From Axinella damicornis (taxonomy: Eukaryota; Porifera; Demospongiae; Axinellida; Axinellidae): a DNA stretch of 64,000 nt. Location of the stretch: NCBI GenBank assembly GCA_963931865.1, contig OZ007512.1:11912756-11976755 (forward strand). Reading direction: 5' to 3'. Every line of letters begins with the position of its first letter. The stretch's first letter is position 1. Below, piece by piece: positions 39,944-50,096 of this stretch. A program made the translations under genes and the position numbers. The notes beneath the pieces are model-generated. The model ran no database searches and was not told where the DNA came from. It saw only the letters and a list, made by a program, of their open reading frames with translations.

Positions 39944-41962
39944 GGGGGGGGGTATATGCATGCACATATATATATGTCTAGCCTCATTCACCGAGTGCCT
40001 GGGAACTAGGCTAATATAATATGTCTATATCATAATTATGTTCTGACTTTTAAAAATTCTGTCCAATCTTTTTGCAGCTGAGGTTTCATTCCCAGCCGGA
40101 GTGACTATCCAGCATGTGTCCTGTGGCCACGCCCACTGTGTCGCCCTTAACAACCAAGGGCAGCTGTTCAGTTGGGGAGACAACACTTATGGGCAGCTGG
40201 GAGTGAGGAAGAGCAATGGCTCCAAGCCTATGTGAGGGAGGGAGGGGGGAAGGGGGAGGGAGGGAGGGAGGGGGGAAGGGGGAGGGAGGGAGGGAGGGAG
40301 GGCGGATGAGAGGGAGGGAAGGGGAGAGCAGAGAGAGTGAGGTGGGGAGGGAGGGAGAAAGAGAGAGGAAGGAGAGAGCTAGGGATGGGAGAAGAAGAAA
40401 AGAGAGGGATGCACGTGGACATCAGTAGACTGTTCGGTGCAAAGAAGGAAAGTATGCACAGGCTGATATTCAACTAAATTGGATTTTCTGAGCAGACACT
40501 GTCTACTGCACAGTCAACGTTAATCATAGTGTACGTGTACAATAGGATATACAATACTGTGTACAGTACAGCACAGTGTATAGTGTAACCCTCATGCTCT
40601 TAGAATAACTACGTCTGTTATGCCCTGCAGTCATGTGGAGGCTCTGGCCAATCTCACAGTTGTGCAAGCCACCTGCGGAGGCCACCATACAATGGCACTA
40701 GCTCAGGGTAAGAAAATGCTGGTATCAAACTCGCTGAAGTGTTTGTCAGTGGATAGAAAGAGTGCAATATGCCAGCCAGATCGTAGTCTGTTCTCCCTGG
40801 GGCCAAAGCCTGTGTGTTTCCCTAGGACTGATTTACTTTAACTCCTTGCCTTCCCAGATGGTCGTCTCTTCTCCTGGGGGTGTTTCCATAGTAACAGATA
40901 TGTATGATTTACTTTAACCCCTTGCCTTCTTCCCGATGGTCGTCTCTTCTCCCCGGGGGTGTTTTCCATAGCAACAGATATATATTTACTTTAACCCCTT
41001 GCCTTCTTCCCAGATGGTCGTCTCTTCTCCTGGGGTCAAAACACCAGGTCCCAGCTTGGTCACAGCCCGGGTGTGGTCCAGCGTATCCACGCCCCACCAG
41101 ATCCACGTCCTCGAGAGCTTGCCCGTGGCTCAGATCGCAGCGGGACAGAGACACAGCTTTGTTCTGTCTGTGTCTGGAGTTGTGCTTGGGTGGGGACAAA
41201 ATAAGTAAGTGTTCTAATTATGGGAACTTCCTTTGCAATTGTGTGCAATGTTGGAGTTGCGGAATTTGTGAACACTTACACTGAACTGAAAGTTACTCTA
41301 ATTTGTCACATTTTGTATGGCGCAATTGAATTGCCAGTGGTGCATGCATGCAGGCTAGTCCTCGGTACCACACACGCGGAGGAGGGTCTGGTACCAGACT
41401 ATTGAAATTGCAATTGGTCTTGTCTTCCACAGCTTGGGTCAGCTAGGAATTGGACATCAGAAAGGTTGGTGTGCATGTGATGTCAACTAGCTGCTTCCTC
41501 CATTCACCTCTTGCTTCTTCCATCTTCCTGCCTACTTCTCTCCTCTTCTTTCCTCACTCCCTCCTCCCTTCCCCCTCTCTCCCTCCCCCTCCCTCCTCCC
41601 TCCCTCCTCCCTCTCTCCCCCTCCCTCCCTCCCTCCCTTCCTCCCTCTCTCCCCCTCCCTCCCTCCCTCCCTCCCTCCCTCCCTCCCTCCCTCCCTCCCT
41701 CCCTCCCTCCCTCCCTCCCTCCCTCCCTCCCTCCTCCCTCCCTCTCCCCCTCCCTCCCTCCTCCCTCCCTTCCTCCCTCTCTCCCTTCCTCCCTCTCTCC
41801 CCCCTCCCTCCCTCCTTCCCTCCCTCCCTCCCTCCCTCCCTCCCTCCCCTCCCTCCCTCCCTCCCTCCCTCCTCCCTCCCTCCCTCCCTCCCTCCCTCTC
41901 CCCCTCCCCTCCCCCAGGACACAATCCTACCCACGAAGCTAGCTACACTTCATGGTTACAGA
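38063..41962 (+). CDS. RCC1-repeat beta-propeller protein, broken by two +1 shifts
   Basis: Exons: 38063-38139, 38823-38971, 40078-40231, 40631-40707, 41014-41204, 41433-41464 and 41918-41962, with further sequence lost in the N gap. The ATG at 38063 follows an in-frame TAG at 38054 and opens with MFVWGKADHGQLGLGG, an RCC1 blade start. Further blade signatures are VACGQNHTLVLLEDG, SCGSNEFGQLGQ, VSCGHAHCVALNNQG, SWGDNTYGQLG, TCGGHHTMALAQ, IAAGQRHSFVL and GWGQNNLGQLGIG. RCC1 propellers act as guanine-exchange or scaffold modules. One surplus base near 41079-41082 and one near 41928-41931 shift the frame; splice phases agree only if each is removed. Assembly error or a young pseudogene are both possible. 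It may continue into the LIM-RASSF exons. Confidence 0.8.
38141..38606. repeat. 31-bp minisatellite in RCC1 intron 1
   Basis: About 15 units of AGTTAGTAGAGTCCTGGTCC plus CAGGTCAGGGG. The first unit touches the 5' splice site at 38140. Confidence 0.95.
39050..39735. repeat. 16-bp pyrimidine minisatellite in RCC1 intron 2
   Basis: About 42 copies of CTCCATCTTCCCTCCT. Because 16 is not a multiple of three, every frame on both strands stays open; the 200-300-codon ORFs are artefacts. Confidence 0.97.
39768..39807. other. Perfect 19-2-19 hairpin
   Basis: GTACAAAAGTGGCCATTCT and its exact inverse are separated by two bases, in RCC1 intron 2. Confidence 0.9.
40236..40425. repeat. Purine (GGGA)n tract
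   Basis: GGGAGG-rich sequence starts immediately after the donor of RCC1 exon 3 (40232). It is the only purine-rich (not pyrimidine-rich) tract in this gene. Confidence 0.9.
40834..41040 (+). repeat. Triplicated intron-exon edge of RCC1 exon 5
   Basis: Three ~75-80-bp tandem copies of TTTACTTTAAC(C/T)CCTTGCC, a CCC(AG) acceptor, and ATGGTCGTCTCTTCTCC. Only the third continues into full exon 5 at 41014. Copy 1 keeps a CCCAG acceptor and copy 2 reads CCCG, so it has lost the AG. Confidence 0.85.
41530..41917. repeat. (CCCT)n tract ending at a 3' splice site
   Basis: Almost pure CCCTCC sequence running straight into CCCCCAG/GAC at 41917. Confidence 0.95.
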
Positions 41963-41980
41963 GTAAGTACATTGCATGTG

Positions 41981-42180
41981 NNNNNNNNNNNNNNNNNNNN
42001 NNNNNNNNNNNNNNNNNNNNNNNNNNNNNNNNNNNNNNNNNNNNNNNNNNNNNNNNNNNNNNNNNNNNNNNNNNNNNNNNNNNNNNNNNNNNNNNNNNNN
42101 NNNNNNNNNNNNNNNNNNNNNNNNNNNNNNNNNNNNNNNNNNNNNNNNNNNNNNNNNNNNNNNNNNNNNNNNNNNNNNNN
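41981..42180. other. Assembly gap (200 N)
   Basis: An exact run of 200 N between the last readable RCC1 exon and the LIM exon. It probably hides at least one exon, because the LIM exon needs one base from an upstream exon whereas RCC1 exon 7 ends in phase 0 after frame correction. Confidence 0.99.
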
Positions 42181-42744
42181 AAAGGGTTCTATACTGTATG
42201 CAACATAAAGTCAATGAAGTTACGGCTATCCTCGTACCCAGCAGGATGTCCATCCCTGATTTGTTTCTGAGAAACTATTAAGGGAGGATTTCGACCATGA
42301 TACCTGATGTGACTCAAAGCTCTGGAATCCGTCTGGATGCTGAGTCATCTCTTATCTCAATTGTGATGTTTATTGCTTCTCTGGTTGCAGGTCGTATTTC
42401 ACTGCGTAGTGTCAGGTGTACCGACTGTGAGGTGATACCGTTGTTGGTCGTATTAGGCCAATTATCAACACCACCTTGCTCAGGCAAACAATTCACTTCT
42501 TACACTGCATCTGTCCATGACGGTCGTTGACTGATAACTGATACCTACCAATACACCCTATCTGTATTGCATTTCCCTATTAATGCCTACGTTTCTCCAC
42601 TCTCTCCCCCCTCCCTCACTCATCTCCTCCCACTCTCCCTTCATCCAACTGTCTCGCCTCCCTCCTCCCCCTCCCTCCCCCCTCCCCTCCCTCCCCTCCC
42701 TCCCTCCCCCCCCCCCCCCCCCCCCTCTTGCTACTCATTCACAG

Positions 42745-43187
42745 CTGAGCGCAAGACATCACTAGGGAAGGACTGGCATCCTCAGTGTCTGAGGTGTGAG
42801 AACTGCGATAAGAGTTTGACTCCGGGACAACACTCCGAAGTGAGTTTGTACATGTGTGAGTGTGTGTCTGCACGTGTGGTGTGTTCCAACCTCCCTCTCC
42901 TCCTCTCTCTTCCTCCCCCATCCTTCCTCTCTTCCTCCCCCCTCCCTCCTCTCTTCTCCCTCTCCACGATCGTCCTTCCCCCCTCCTTCCCTTTCTCCTT
43001 CCCACCCCATCTTCCCACCCTCCCTCGCTGCTTCCCTCTCTCCCCCATAGCACCTCAGCAAGCCATATTGCAATGGCTGCTACCAAGCTCACTTTGGCCC
43101 GGAGGGATTCAGACCAGGTACTGTGGAGCCCCGGAAAGTCAGAGCCAGACTTTATTCAGACGAAGATAGGCAGAGTGCTGCTGAGAA
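42745..43187 (+). CDS. LIM-domain exons of the RASSF gene
   Basis: Exon 42745-42839 supplies the His and Cys of the first zinc site and both Cys of the second; exon 43051-43187 supplies YCNGCY. The expected N-terminal C-x2-C is not joined. A CTDC is readable at 42417-42428 in a possible exon (42391-42431), but its phase does not fit. Confidence 0.8.
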
Positions 43188-43346
43188 GTAAGTGGTTGAT
43201 TGTCCTCCCTCCGTCCCTCCCTCCATCCTCCATCCCTCCATCCTCCATCCCTCCCTCTCTCTGGCCCTCCCTCCGTCTGCTACATATAATACAGTCAGTG
43301 ACTGTATATACATGTGACACTCACCCTTACCACACCTACTCACACA

Positions 43347-43385
<39 letters not shown>

Positions 43386-45297
43386 AGGCAAGAGATCGTG
43401 GCTAAGATTCACGAGTATAATTTGTACAAAACAAGTCCAGTTGATCACATTAAGAGCAGAGAGGTAAGGAGAGAAAGATCAGTGTGGAAATGCTAGACCT
43501 TCCCCATTCCCTCTCCCTCCCTCCCCCTCCCTCTCCCTCCCTCCCCCTCTCCCTCCCTCCCTCTCCCTCCCCCTCCCTCTCCCTCTCCCTCCCTCTCCCT
43601 CCCTCTCCCTCCCTCTCCCTCTCCCTCTCCCTCTCCCTCCCTCCCTCTCCCTCCCTCTCCCTCCCTCTCCCTCCCTCTCCCTCCCCCTCCCTCCCCCTCC
43701 CTCTCCCTCTCCCTCCCTCTCCCTCCCTCTCCCTCCCTCTCCCTCCCTCTCCCTCCCTCTCCCTCCCTCTCCCTCCCCCTCCCTCCCCCTCCCTCCCCCT
43801 CCCCCTCCCTCTCCCTCCCTCTCCCTCTCCCTCCCTCTCCCTCCCTCTCCCTCCCTCTCCCTCCCTCTCCCTCCCTCTCCCTCCCTCTCCCTCCCTCTCC
43901 CTCCCTCTCCCTCCCTCTCCCTCCCTCTCCCTCCCTCTCCCTCCCCCTCCCCCTCCCTCTCCCTCCCTCTCCCTCTCCCTCCCTCTCCCTCCCTCTCCCT
44001 CCCTCTCCCTCCCTCTCCCTCCCCCTCCCTCCCCCTCCCTCCCCCTCCTTCCCCCTCCCCCTCCCTCTCCCTCCCTCTCCCTCTCCCTCCCTCTCCCTCC
44101 CTCTCCCTCCCTCTCCCTCCCTCTCCCTCCCTCTCCCTCCCTCTCCCTCCCTCTCCCTCCCTCTCCCTCCCCCTCCCTCCCCCTCCCTCCCCCTCCCTCC
44201 CCCTCCCTCTCCCTCCCTCTCCCTCCCCCTCCCTCTCCCTCCCCCTCCCTCTCCCTCCCCCTCCCTCTCCCTCCCCCTCCCTCTCCCTCTCCCTCTCCCT
44301 CTCCCCCCTCTATTCACTTCCCTCCTCCTCCTCCCTTCTCTCACCCTCTCTCCCCACACACATACGCATGTACATGTCTATGCGTAATGTATACGTACAC
44401 ACATATGCATACATTACATACACACACATGCACATTCACACAACACTCATACACACTCGAACAGGTGAATGGCAAGCTGTTGTTTGAGGGGATACTCAGA
44501 CTCTACTGGGGGCTCCATCAACCAATCATCCTAGCCCCAGGAGCTGCCTATGCGAAGCAACGGAACAACATCAACCGAGCGTCGATTTACGACTTCGTCG
44601 GCGTGGATGACGCCTCCTACCTCATGATGCTGGAGGAGGCTACGAGGGCACAGAAGAGGCGGACGCTGTTTGAGAACGAGAGAAGAAGACTAGTGGAGAT
44701 TTCAGAAAACAGCATTCAACTCTCAGGTAGTGCTAGGGTTAAACAGCATTCAACTCTCAGGTTAAACAGCATTCAACTCTCAGGGTTAAACAGCATTCAA
44801 CTCTCAGGGTTGAACAGCATTCAACTCTCAGGGTTAAACTGCCTTCAACTCTCGGGGTTAACCTGCATTCAACTCTCAGGGTTAAACACTCTCAGGGTTA
44901 ACCTGCATGAACTTTGTAAAGCCGGGTGACACAGCTGCTCTCTGACACAGCTGCAATAACTCCCCTTCAGCAACATGCTTAGCAATGATGGGACCTTGTG
45001 TGTGGCATGAATTGCCAATGTACCATAGTCGCTTGTTACTAGCCGCATGTGCCTATATCTCCACAGAAATACCCATAAATGATAATTTTGAATGTCATTC
45101 CTCGAATGAGAAGTGTGCTTCGCTGGTTTTCATGGGTTGCAAGAAGCTAGAAGAAATGCTCATACCGACGAGCGGTTGCTTTGTTGAAGCTTGCGCTCGG
45201 GTTTGGCCATTTAGTCTCCTGGGTTCAGACGTATATACCTGATCTGAGCATTGTAGTTTCTAGTCATGTGTTGACACACACACACACACACTCACAC

Positions 45298-45375
<78 letters not shown>

Positions 45376-45464
45376 ACACACCACACACACACACACACAC
45401 ACGCACATACACACACACTCACGTGCACACACACACACACAAACACACACACCACACACAAACA

Positions 45465-45506
<42 letters not shown>

Positions 45507-48500
45507 ACACATCACACGCACACACACACACCACACACACACACACGCACACACTGGTCACACACCACACACACCACAGAGGAACGAAGACAGGAGGAAT
45601 TTCAGGACCTCAGTGTGAGCTACAGCAGTAGCTTTGACGATGATGACAACGTTCTTCACAGTCTCCCTGCCATGAATTCACTGGGCAGACCACCTCTGGA
45701 GTCAAGTTCCAGCATGGACAGCTGCCTAGAAGAGCTTAGCCGGGACTACAACGAACCAGATGGCAGTTCGTTGTCCAGATCTCTTGGCAGTGGGTGAGAA
45801 GAGTACATGTACATATGCACATAGCATTGTCATTGGGGGGGGGGGGGGGGGGGGGTCATTGTCTTGGAGGGGAGGGGGAGATCATTGTCCAGATCTTTGG
45901 CAGCGGGTGTGAGGAGTGAGCAGTAAATGTAGCTTTGTCCTGGAAAGGGGAGATCGATTGGCAGAGTGTTCTATAGTTGAGCAGTACACGTTGGGGGGGG
46001 GCACTCCTCTTCGCATAGCTCTGGGCTGTGTCTACCAGGTCTGCTTCACTGACACGAAAACTGCAAAGCAAGTTATTGCCCCAGCTAAACTCTGATTGGC
46101 CATCCCACATTCCAGACTTAAACGCCATAGGACCGAACGGAATGTCGTATTGTCTGGGAATGTGACTAGTGGATGAGATGTACATGTATGGTTGTAAATG
46201 AGTGGTAGATCTTTGGGGGGGGGGGGGCAAATCACAACACACCCTGGAAACCTTCAGCACAAGCTCCCCCCTCTCTCTCCCTCTCCTAGTGATTTTGGGG
46301 CTCGGGCCAGGTCAGGCTCCACAGTTAGGAAGCGCTCTGCTTCATTCCGAAGAGTGTCAAGAAGAAAGAAGATCGAAGAACAGAAAGACAAAGAGGTAAA
46401 TTGACGTTGCTTCATTTGGGAATATGAGTGTATTTTGACCAGCTGCCATTTATTGTGTTGCCATAGCGCCACAAGTTCACCCCGCCCTATGGCAGCTCCA
46501 CCAACCTGCGAGTGTCCGGCACCATCCAGACCAGAGATGTGATCAACATGCTGTTAGCAAAGTTCAAGGTATGTTCTGGGAAGCAGTTCAGTTCAGTTCA
46601 TGGTGATTTGATAACCCAGCAATGCTGCATCTCCAAGACAGAAGGGTTTCATGCATGTCCTGGGCCCCATTAATAATGGAGGAGTTATGAGTTACCATTT
46701 ATGACATTGCACAAATGTGTTTTTCTGGAAGAGAATTTGGCAAATTCCAGAGAGTTAGAGAAACCGAGTATACTCCTCTCCTGCCTATACATGTAGCTTT
46801 TCTAGGATGTGAAAGATTGCTCAGTATACTACAGAAGGATTGCTCAGTATACTATAGAAGGATTTCTCAGTATACTACAGAAGGATTTCTCAGTATACTA
46901 TAGAAGGATTGCTCAGTATACTGCAAGTTCTACAAGCCTGTCTAGTCTGTTCATGTACATAATGTATACGTACACACATGACATTGTCCATACATATTGC
47001 AGCTGGTGTACATTGTACATGTCAGCTGCCAATTTCAGAAAATTCAAATCTCCCCTCCATCCACCCTGTATGTGGATTTGATTCTTTTCTATTGGCATCT
47101 TTGTTGTATTTGATTGCTACAAAACAGCTGCCATTTTTCTCCGTTATTTGAATCTCTCTTTTTCTTCTTCTCCCTCATTCCCTCTCTGCCTCCCTCTTTC
47201 CCTCCTCCCCCTTTCCCTCCCTCCCTCCCTCCCTCCCTCCCTCCCTCCCTCCCTCCCTCCCTCCCTCCCTCCCTCCCTCCCTCCCTCCCTCCCTTCATCT
47301 CCCCCTCTTCTTTCCTCCCTCCTCTCTTCCTCCCTCCCTCCTCCCTCCTCCCTTCCTCTTGCTCTCTTTGCATTTCCAGGTGGAGAACGATGTATCAAAG
47401 TTTGGTCTCTATGTTGTTCACGACAGTGGTTTTCAAGAGCCTTGCAAGGACAGCGACTGCCCCCTCATGGTCCGTCTGAGACTCGGCCCGAACGAGGATA
47501 TTTCCAAGATATTTGTCATGGACATGTCACATGCAGAAGAAATGAAGATCTCGGCTGAGGTAGGAGTCATTTTGAACATCACATGATAGTCAGATGGTGG
47601 TCATGTGATTGCAGTAGTTATCACGTGGACATCACATGATAGTCAGATGGTGGTCATGTGATTGCAGTAGTTATCACGTGGACATCACATGATAGTCAGA
47701 TGGTGGTCATGTGATTCCAGTAGTTATCACGTGAACATCACATGATAGTCAAATGGTAGTCATGTGAGTGCAGTAGTTATTACATGAACATTACATGATG
47801 GTCAAGTGGTGGTCATGTGATTGCAGTAGTTATCACGTGAACATCACATGATAGTCAAATGGTGGTCATGTGATTGCAGTAGTTATCACGTGAACATCAC
47901 ATGGTACTATGGTAGTCATGTGATTGCAGTAGTTATCATGTGAACATCACATGAATGTGATTGCAGTAGTTATTGACTGGTTAGGAGTACACAAATTCAT
48001 CAGCACTGGAGTTCAGACACACACACACACACATGCACACACGCACACACACGCACATGCACACACACGCTCACACACATGCACACACACACACATGCAT
48101 ATGCACACACACACACATGCTCACACACACATGCACACACACACACATGCACACACACATGCACACACACACACACACATACTCACACTCACACACACAC
48201 ACACACACACACCGACGCGCTCACACACCGACGACCCACATGTAAACACTCACACGTACACACACACACTCTCTCTCACACATACACACACACACTCTCT
48301 CTCACACATACACACACACACACACTCACACTCCGCCGCACACCCACATGTAAACACACACACATACACACACACACACTCTCTGTCTCTCACACACACA
48401 TACACACACACACTCACACACCGACGCACACCCACATGTAAACACACGTACACACACACTCTCTCTCTCACACATACACACTCACAGGTAGGAGAGTGGA

Positions 48501-50096
48501 TGAAGTTTGCGATCACTGAACTAGAAGTGTTTTGTCGGAAATACGAAGAGGAGGAAAGTAGAGAGATAGAGAAAGTCAAGCAAAGGTGATTACCGTCTGT
48601 CATTGAACAACAAAGGGGATGGGCTTATTTTAAATGCGTATGCCCACGATGTGAATGGTGATGGACGTATCCGAACATGAATACCACATCACCGACCATG
48701 CGATAACAAAGTCTGAAAAAATGTTCTGTTGAAAGCACCTGCTTCTTGGTCGACGTTAGTCTCGGTCCCAGGCTGTTCCCACCACCAGTATTTGATCGCT
48801 TCCCGTATCAAATACGGCGGGGGAAGGTCTGGGAGATCTGGTCATAGGTACATGTAGACACATGGTAGACACACGGAGGGTGGTGCCCAACGAAGAATCT
48901 GGACGTCCTGTGTTGTACTGTCCGTCCAATGGCTGGATGTCAGAGTATTCGCAAGGCAGACGATCAATACCGTTCGTTGTTCACAATGCCGGGTATGGAT
49001 CAACACAAAACAGATATCGTAACGGTTGGGCACCGTGACCAGATCTCCCAGGCCTTCCCCCGCCGTATTTCATACTGGAAGCGATCAAATACTGGCCGTG
49101 GGAACGAGCACATTGTCAAGCTGTAGTGGTTTAATACAGCACTGGCGGTGAAGGCCTCTCATCCAGTCACCAATTCGAAATGACAGTGGAGCTTCAGTCA
49201 GGAACACCAGACATTGATGTGGCTGAAGTGCTACACCGAAGAGCAGGACAGGAGACGCTTGGTTGTTTTCTTTTATACAGCAAGACACAAACCTTTCCCA
49301 CCTAATGACGCCATAATTATGGCTATAGATAGACCCATATTGCACTTGCGTCAGCTTCATGATGTCACATCCGGCAATGTCCTTGGGAGATAGGTTCTGC
49401 GACAGCAGAAAGGGCGGGACAAGGGGAGGTGGGTGTGTGCACCCAGAGGGTGCAAACAGCATGGCCGTGTCTGGGCTCCGCAGTAGAAAGGTCTTGGTCG
49501 GCACTGGGAGGGCCATTTCCGCCGTTTTTGGCATAAATGGACTTAGAAAGTAGCTGTCTTGCCTTGTAGGCCCTCCATTTCCAGCGTTCATGGTCCGTTT
49601 TTTAGCTACGGCAGGTTGGCATTTCTCGGGAGGCTTGATTGCAAGTTCGTTAGTTGGTGGGTGTGGTTAAGTCACGTATATGCTTAGTGTAGCTGAAATT
49701 ACCTGTGTGAGCAGTTTCGAGCCCAGCAACGCCAGGGAACAGAAATTAGGGTATGTTTAAGTGTTCTATATACTGAAAATGACCTAGAGAAAGAAATTTG
49801 GGCCCTAAAGAGTTAATTATAGAGATTAGGAGCTGGATTGAGGTCAGGGAACGAGGCCACTAGTAGACATTGTGTTAATTAACTTAAATTTGAACACACA
49901 CTCCTTCTGTACGGTATAAACTTATGGTTGAGATTTTACAAACAGTTTCCTTGGTTTCCTTGGTGATGGGCATGCTATCAGGAGTGCCTTATCGTCTCCC
50001 CACTTCAGATTTCTACCCTGGAGAGAAGCTCTCTCAGACCGCATCAAAGAGGTTGGGGAGGCTGGCGGGACTGTCTACACAGAGACCGACATTTAG
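42745..50096 (+). CDS. Rassf: LIM + RA + SARAH protein, RASSF1-6 class
   Basis: Exons: 42745-42839, 43051-43187, 43388-43463, 44465-44726, 45580-45793, 46290-46395, 46467-46568, 47380-47559, 48488-48585 and 50009-50096. Phases fit throughout and, with one base from upstream, give 452 codons plus stop. The first two exons hold a CRIP-like LIM domain ([39 protein letters not shown]) lacking its first zinc half-site. [11 protein letters not shown] and the block [19 protein letters not shown], then [20 protein letters not shown], match the RASSF2/4/6 RA region. The C-terminal helix [13 protein letters not shown] plus the last exon ([15 protein letters not shown]) forms the SARAH domain. Drosophila RASSF has the same LIM-RA-SARAH order. 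SARAH pairs with Hippo/MST kinases and RA binds Ras-like GTPases. The start exon is in the gap, or the protein is fused to RCC1. Confidence 0.88.
43500..44343. repeat. (CCCTCT)n tract in RASSF intron
   Basis: About 0.8 kb of hexanucleotide-like pyrimidine repeat with no purine on the sense strand. All frames are open, so the 288-481-codon ORFs here are artefacts (44465 onward is a true exon). Confidence 0.97.
44706..44910 (+). repeat. Tandem copies of an exon end and its splice donor
   Basis: The last bases of the RASSF exon (AACAGCATTCAACTCTCAGG) and its GT are repeated about eight times, each as a ~23-bp unit ending CTCAGGGTTAA or similar. The first, CTCAGGTAG, is the best donor. Confidence 0.85.
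45268..45579. repeat. (CA)n tract ending at a 3' splice site
   Basis: Long CA run with ACGC and CACCACA variants, ending CACCACAG at the acceptor of the 45580 exon. Confidence 0.97.
46806..46925. repeat. ~23-bp minisatellite, five copies
   Basis: ATTGCTCAGTATACTATAGA AGG-type units within a RASSF intron. Confidence 0.9.
47190..47379. repeat. (CCCT)n tract ending at a 3' splice site
   Basis: Pyrimidine repeat immediately upstream of TTTCCAG/GTGGAG, the acceptor of the RA exon at 47380. Confidence 0.93.
47572..47958. repeat. ~53-bp minisatellite, about seven copies
   Basis: Units of ACATCACATGATAGTCA...GTGGTCATGTGATTGCAG plus TAGTTATCACGTG begin 12 bp after the donor of the RA exon. Each contains a CACGTG/CATGTG E-box-like palindrome. 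Confidence 0.9.
48015..48487. repeat. (CA)n tract with higher-order units, ending at a 3' splice site
   Basis: CA repeats with interspersed CCCACATGTAAACACAC blocks repeated about three times, ending ACTCACAG at the acceptor of the SARAH exon. Confidence 0.95.
48755..49110. mobile_element. MITE with GTATTTGATCGCTTCC arms (copy 2)
   Basis: Arms about 80 bp (48755-48843 and 49028-49108): CCAGTATTTGATCGCTTCCC...GGGGAAGGTCTGGGAGATCT inverted at the right end. It is the same family as 33424-33742, within the intron that splits the SARAH domain. Confidence 0.8.

Noticed and set aside
41976..42281. ORFs through the N run
   Set aside because: They consist of undefined residues from the assembly gap.
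42391..42431. Small exon giving the first LIM half-site (CTDC)
   Set aside because: Its phase does not join to the 42745 exon, and the spacing to the LIM histidine would be too short.
43484..44359. 288-481-codon Pro/Ser/Leu and Arg/Glu/Gly ORFs
   Set aside because: Artefacts of the CCCTCT tract in an intron; only 44465-44726 is coding.
45264..45618. Cys/Val- and His/Thr-repeat ORFs
   Set aside because: Direct translations of a CA/TG microsatellite.
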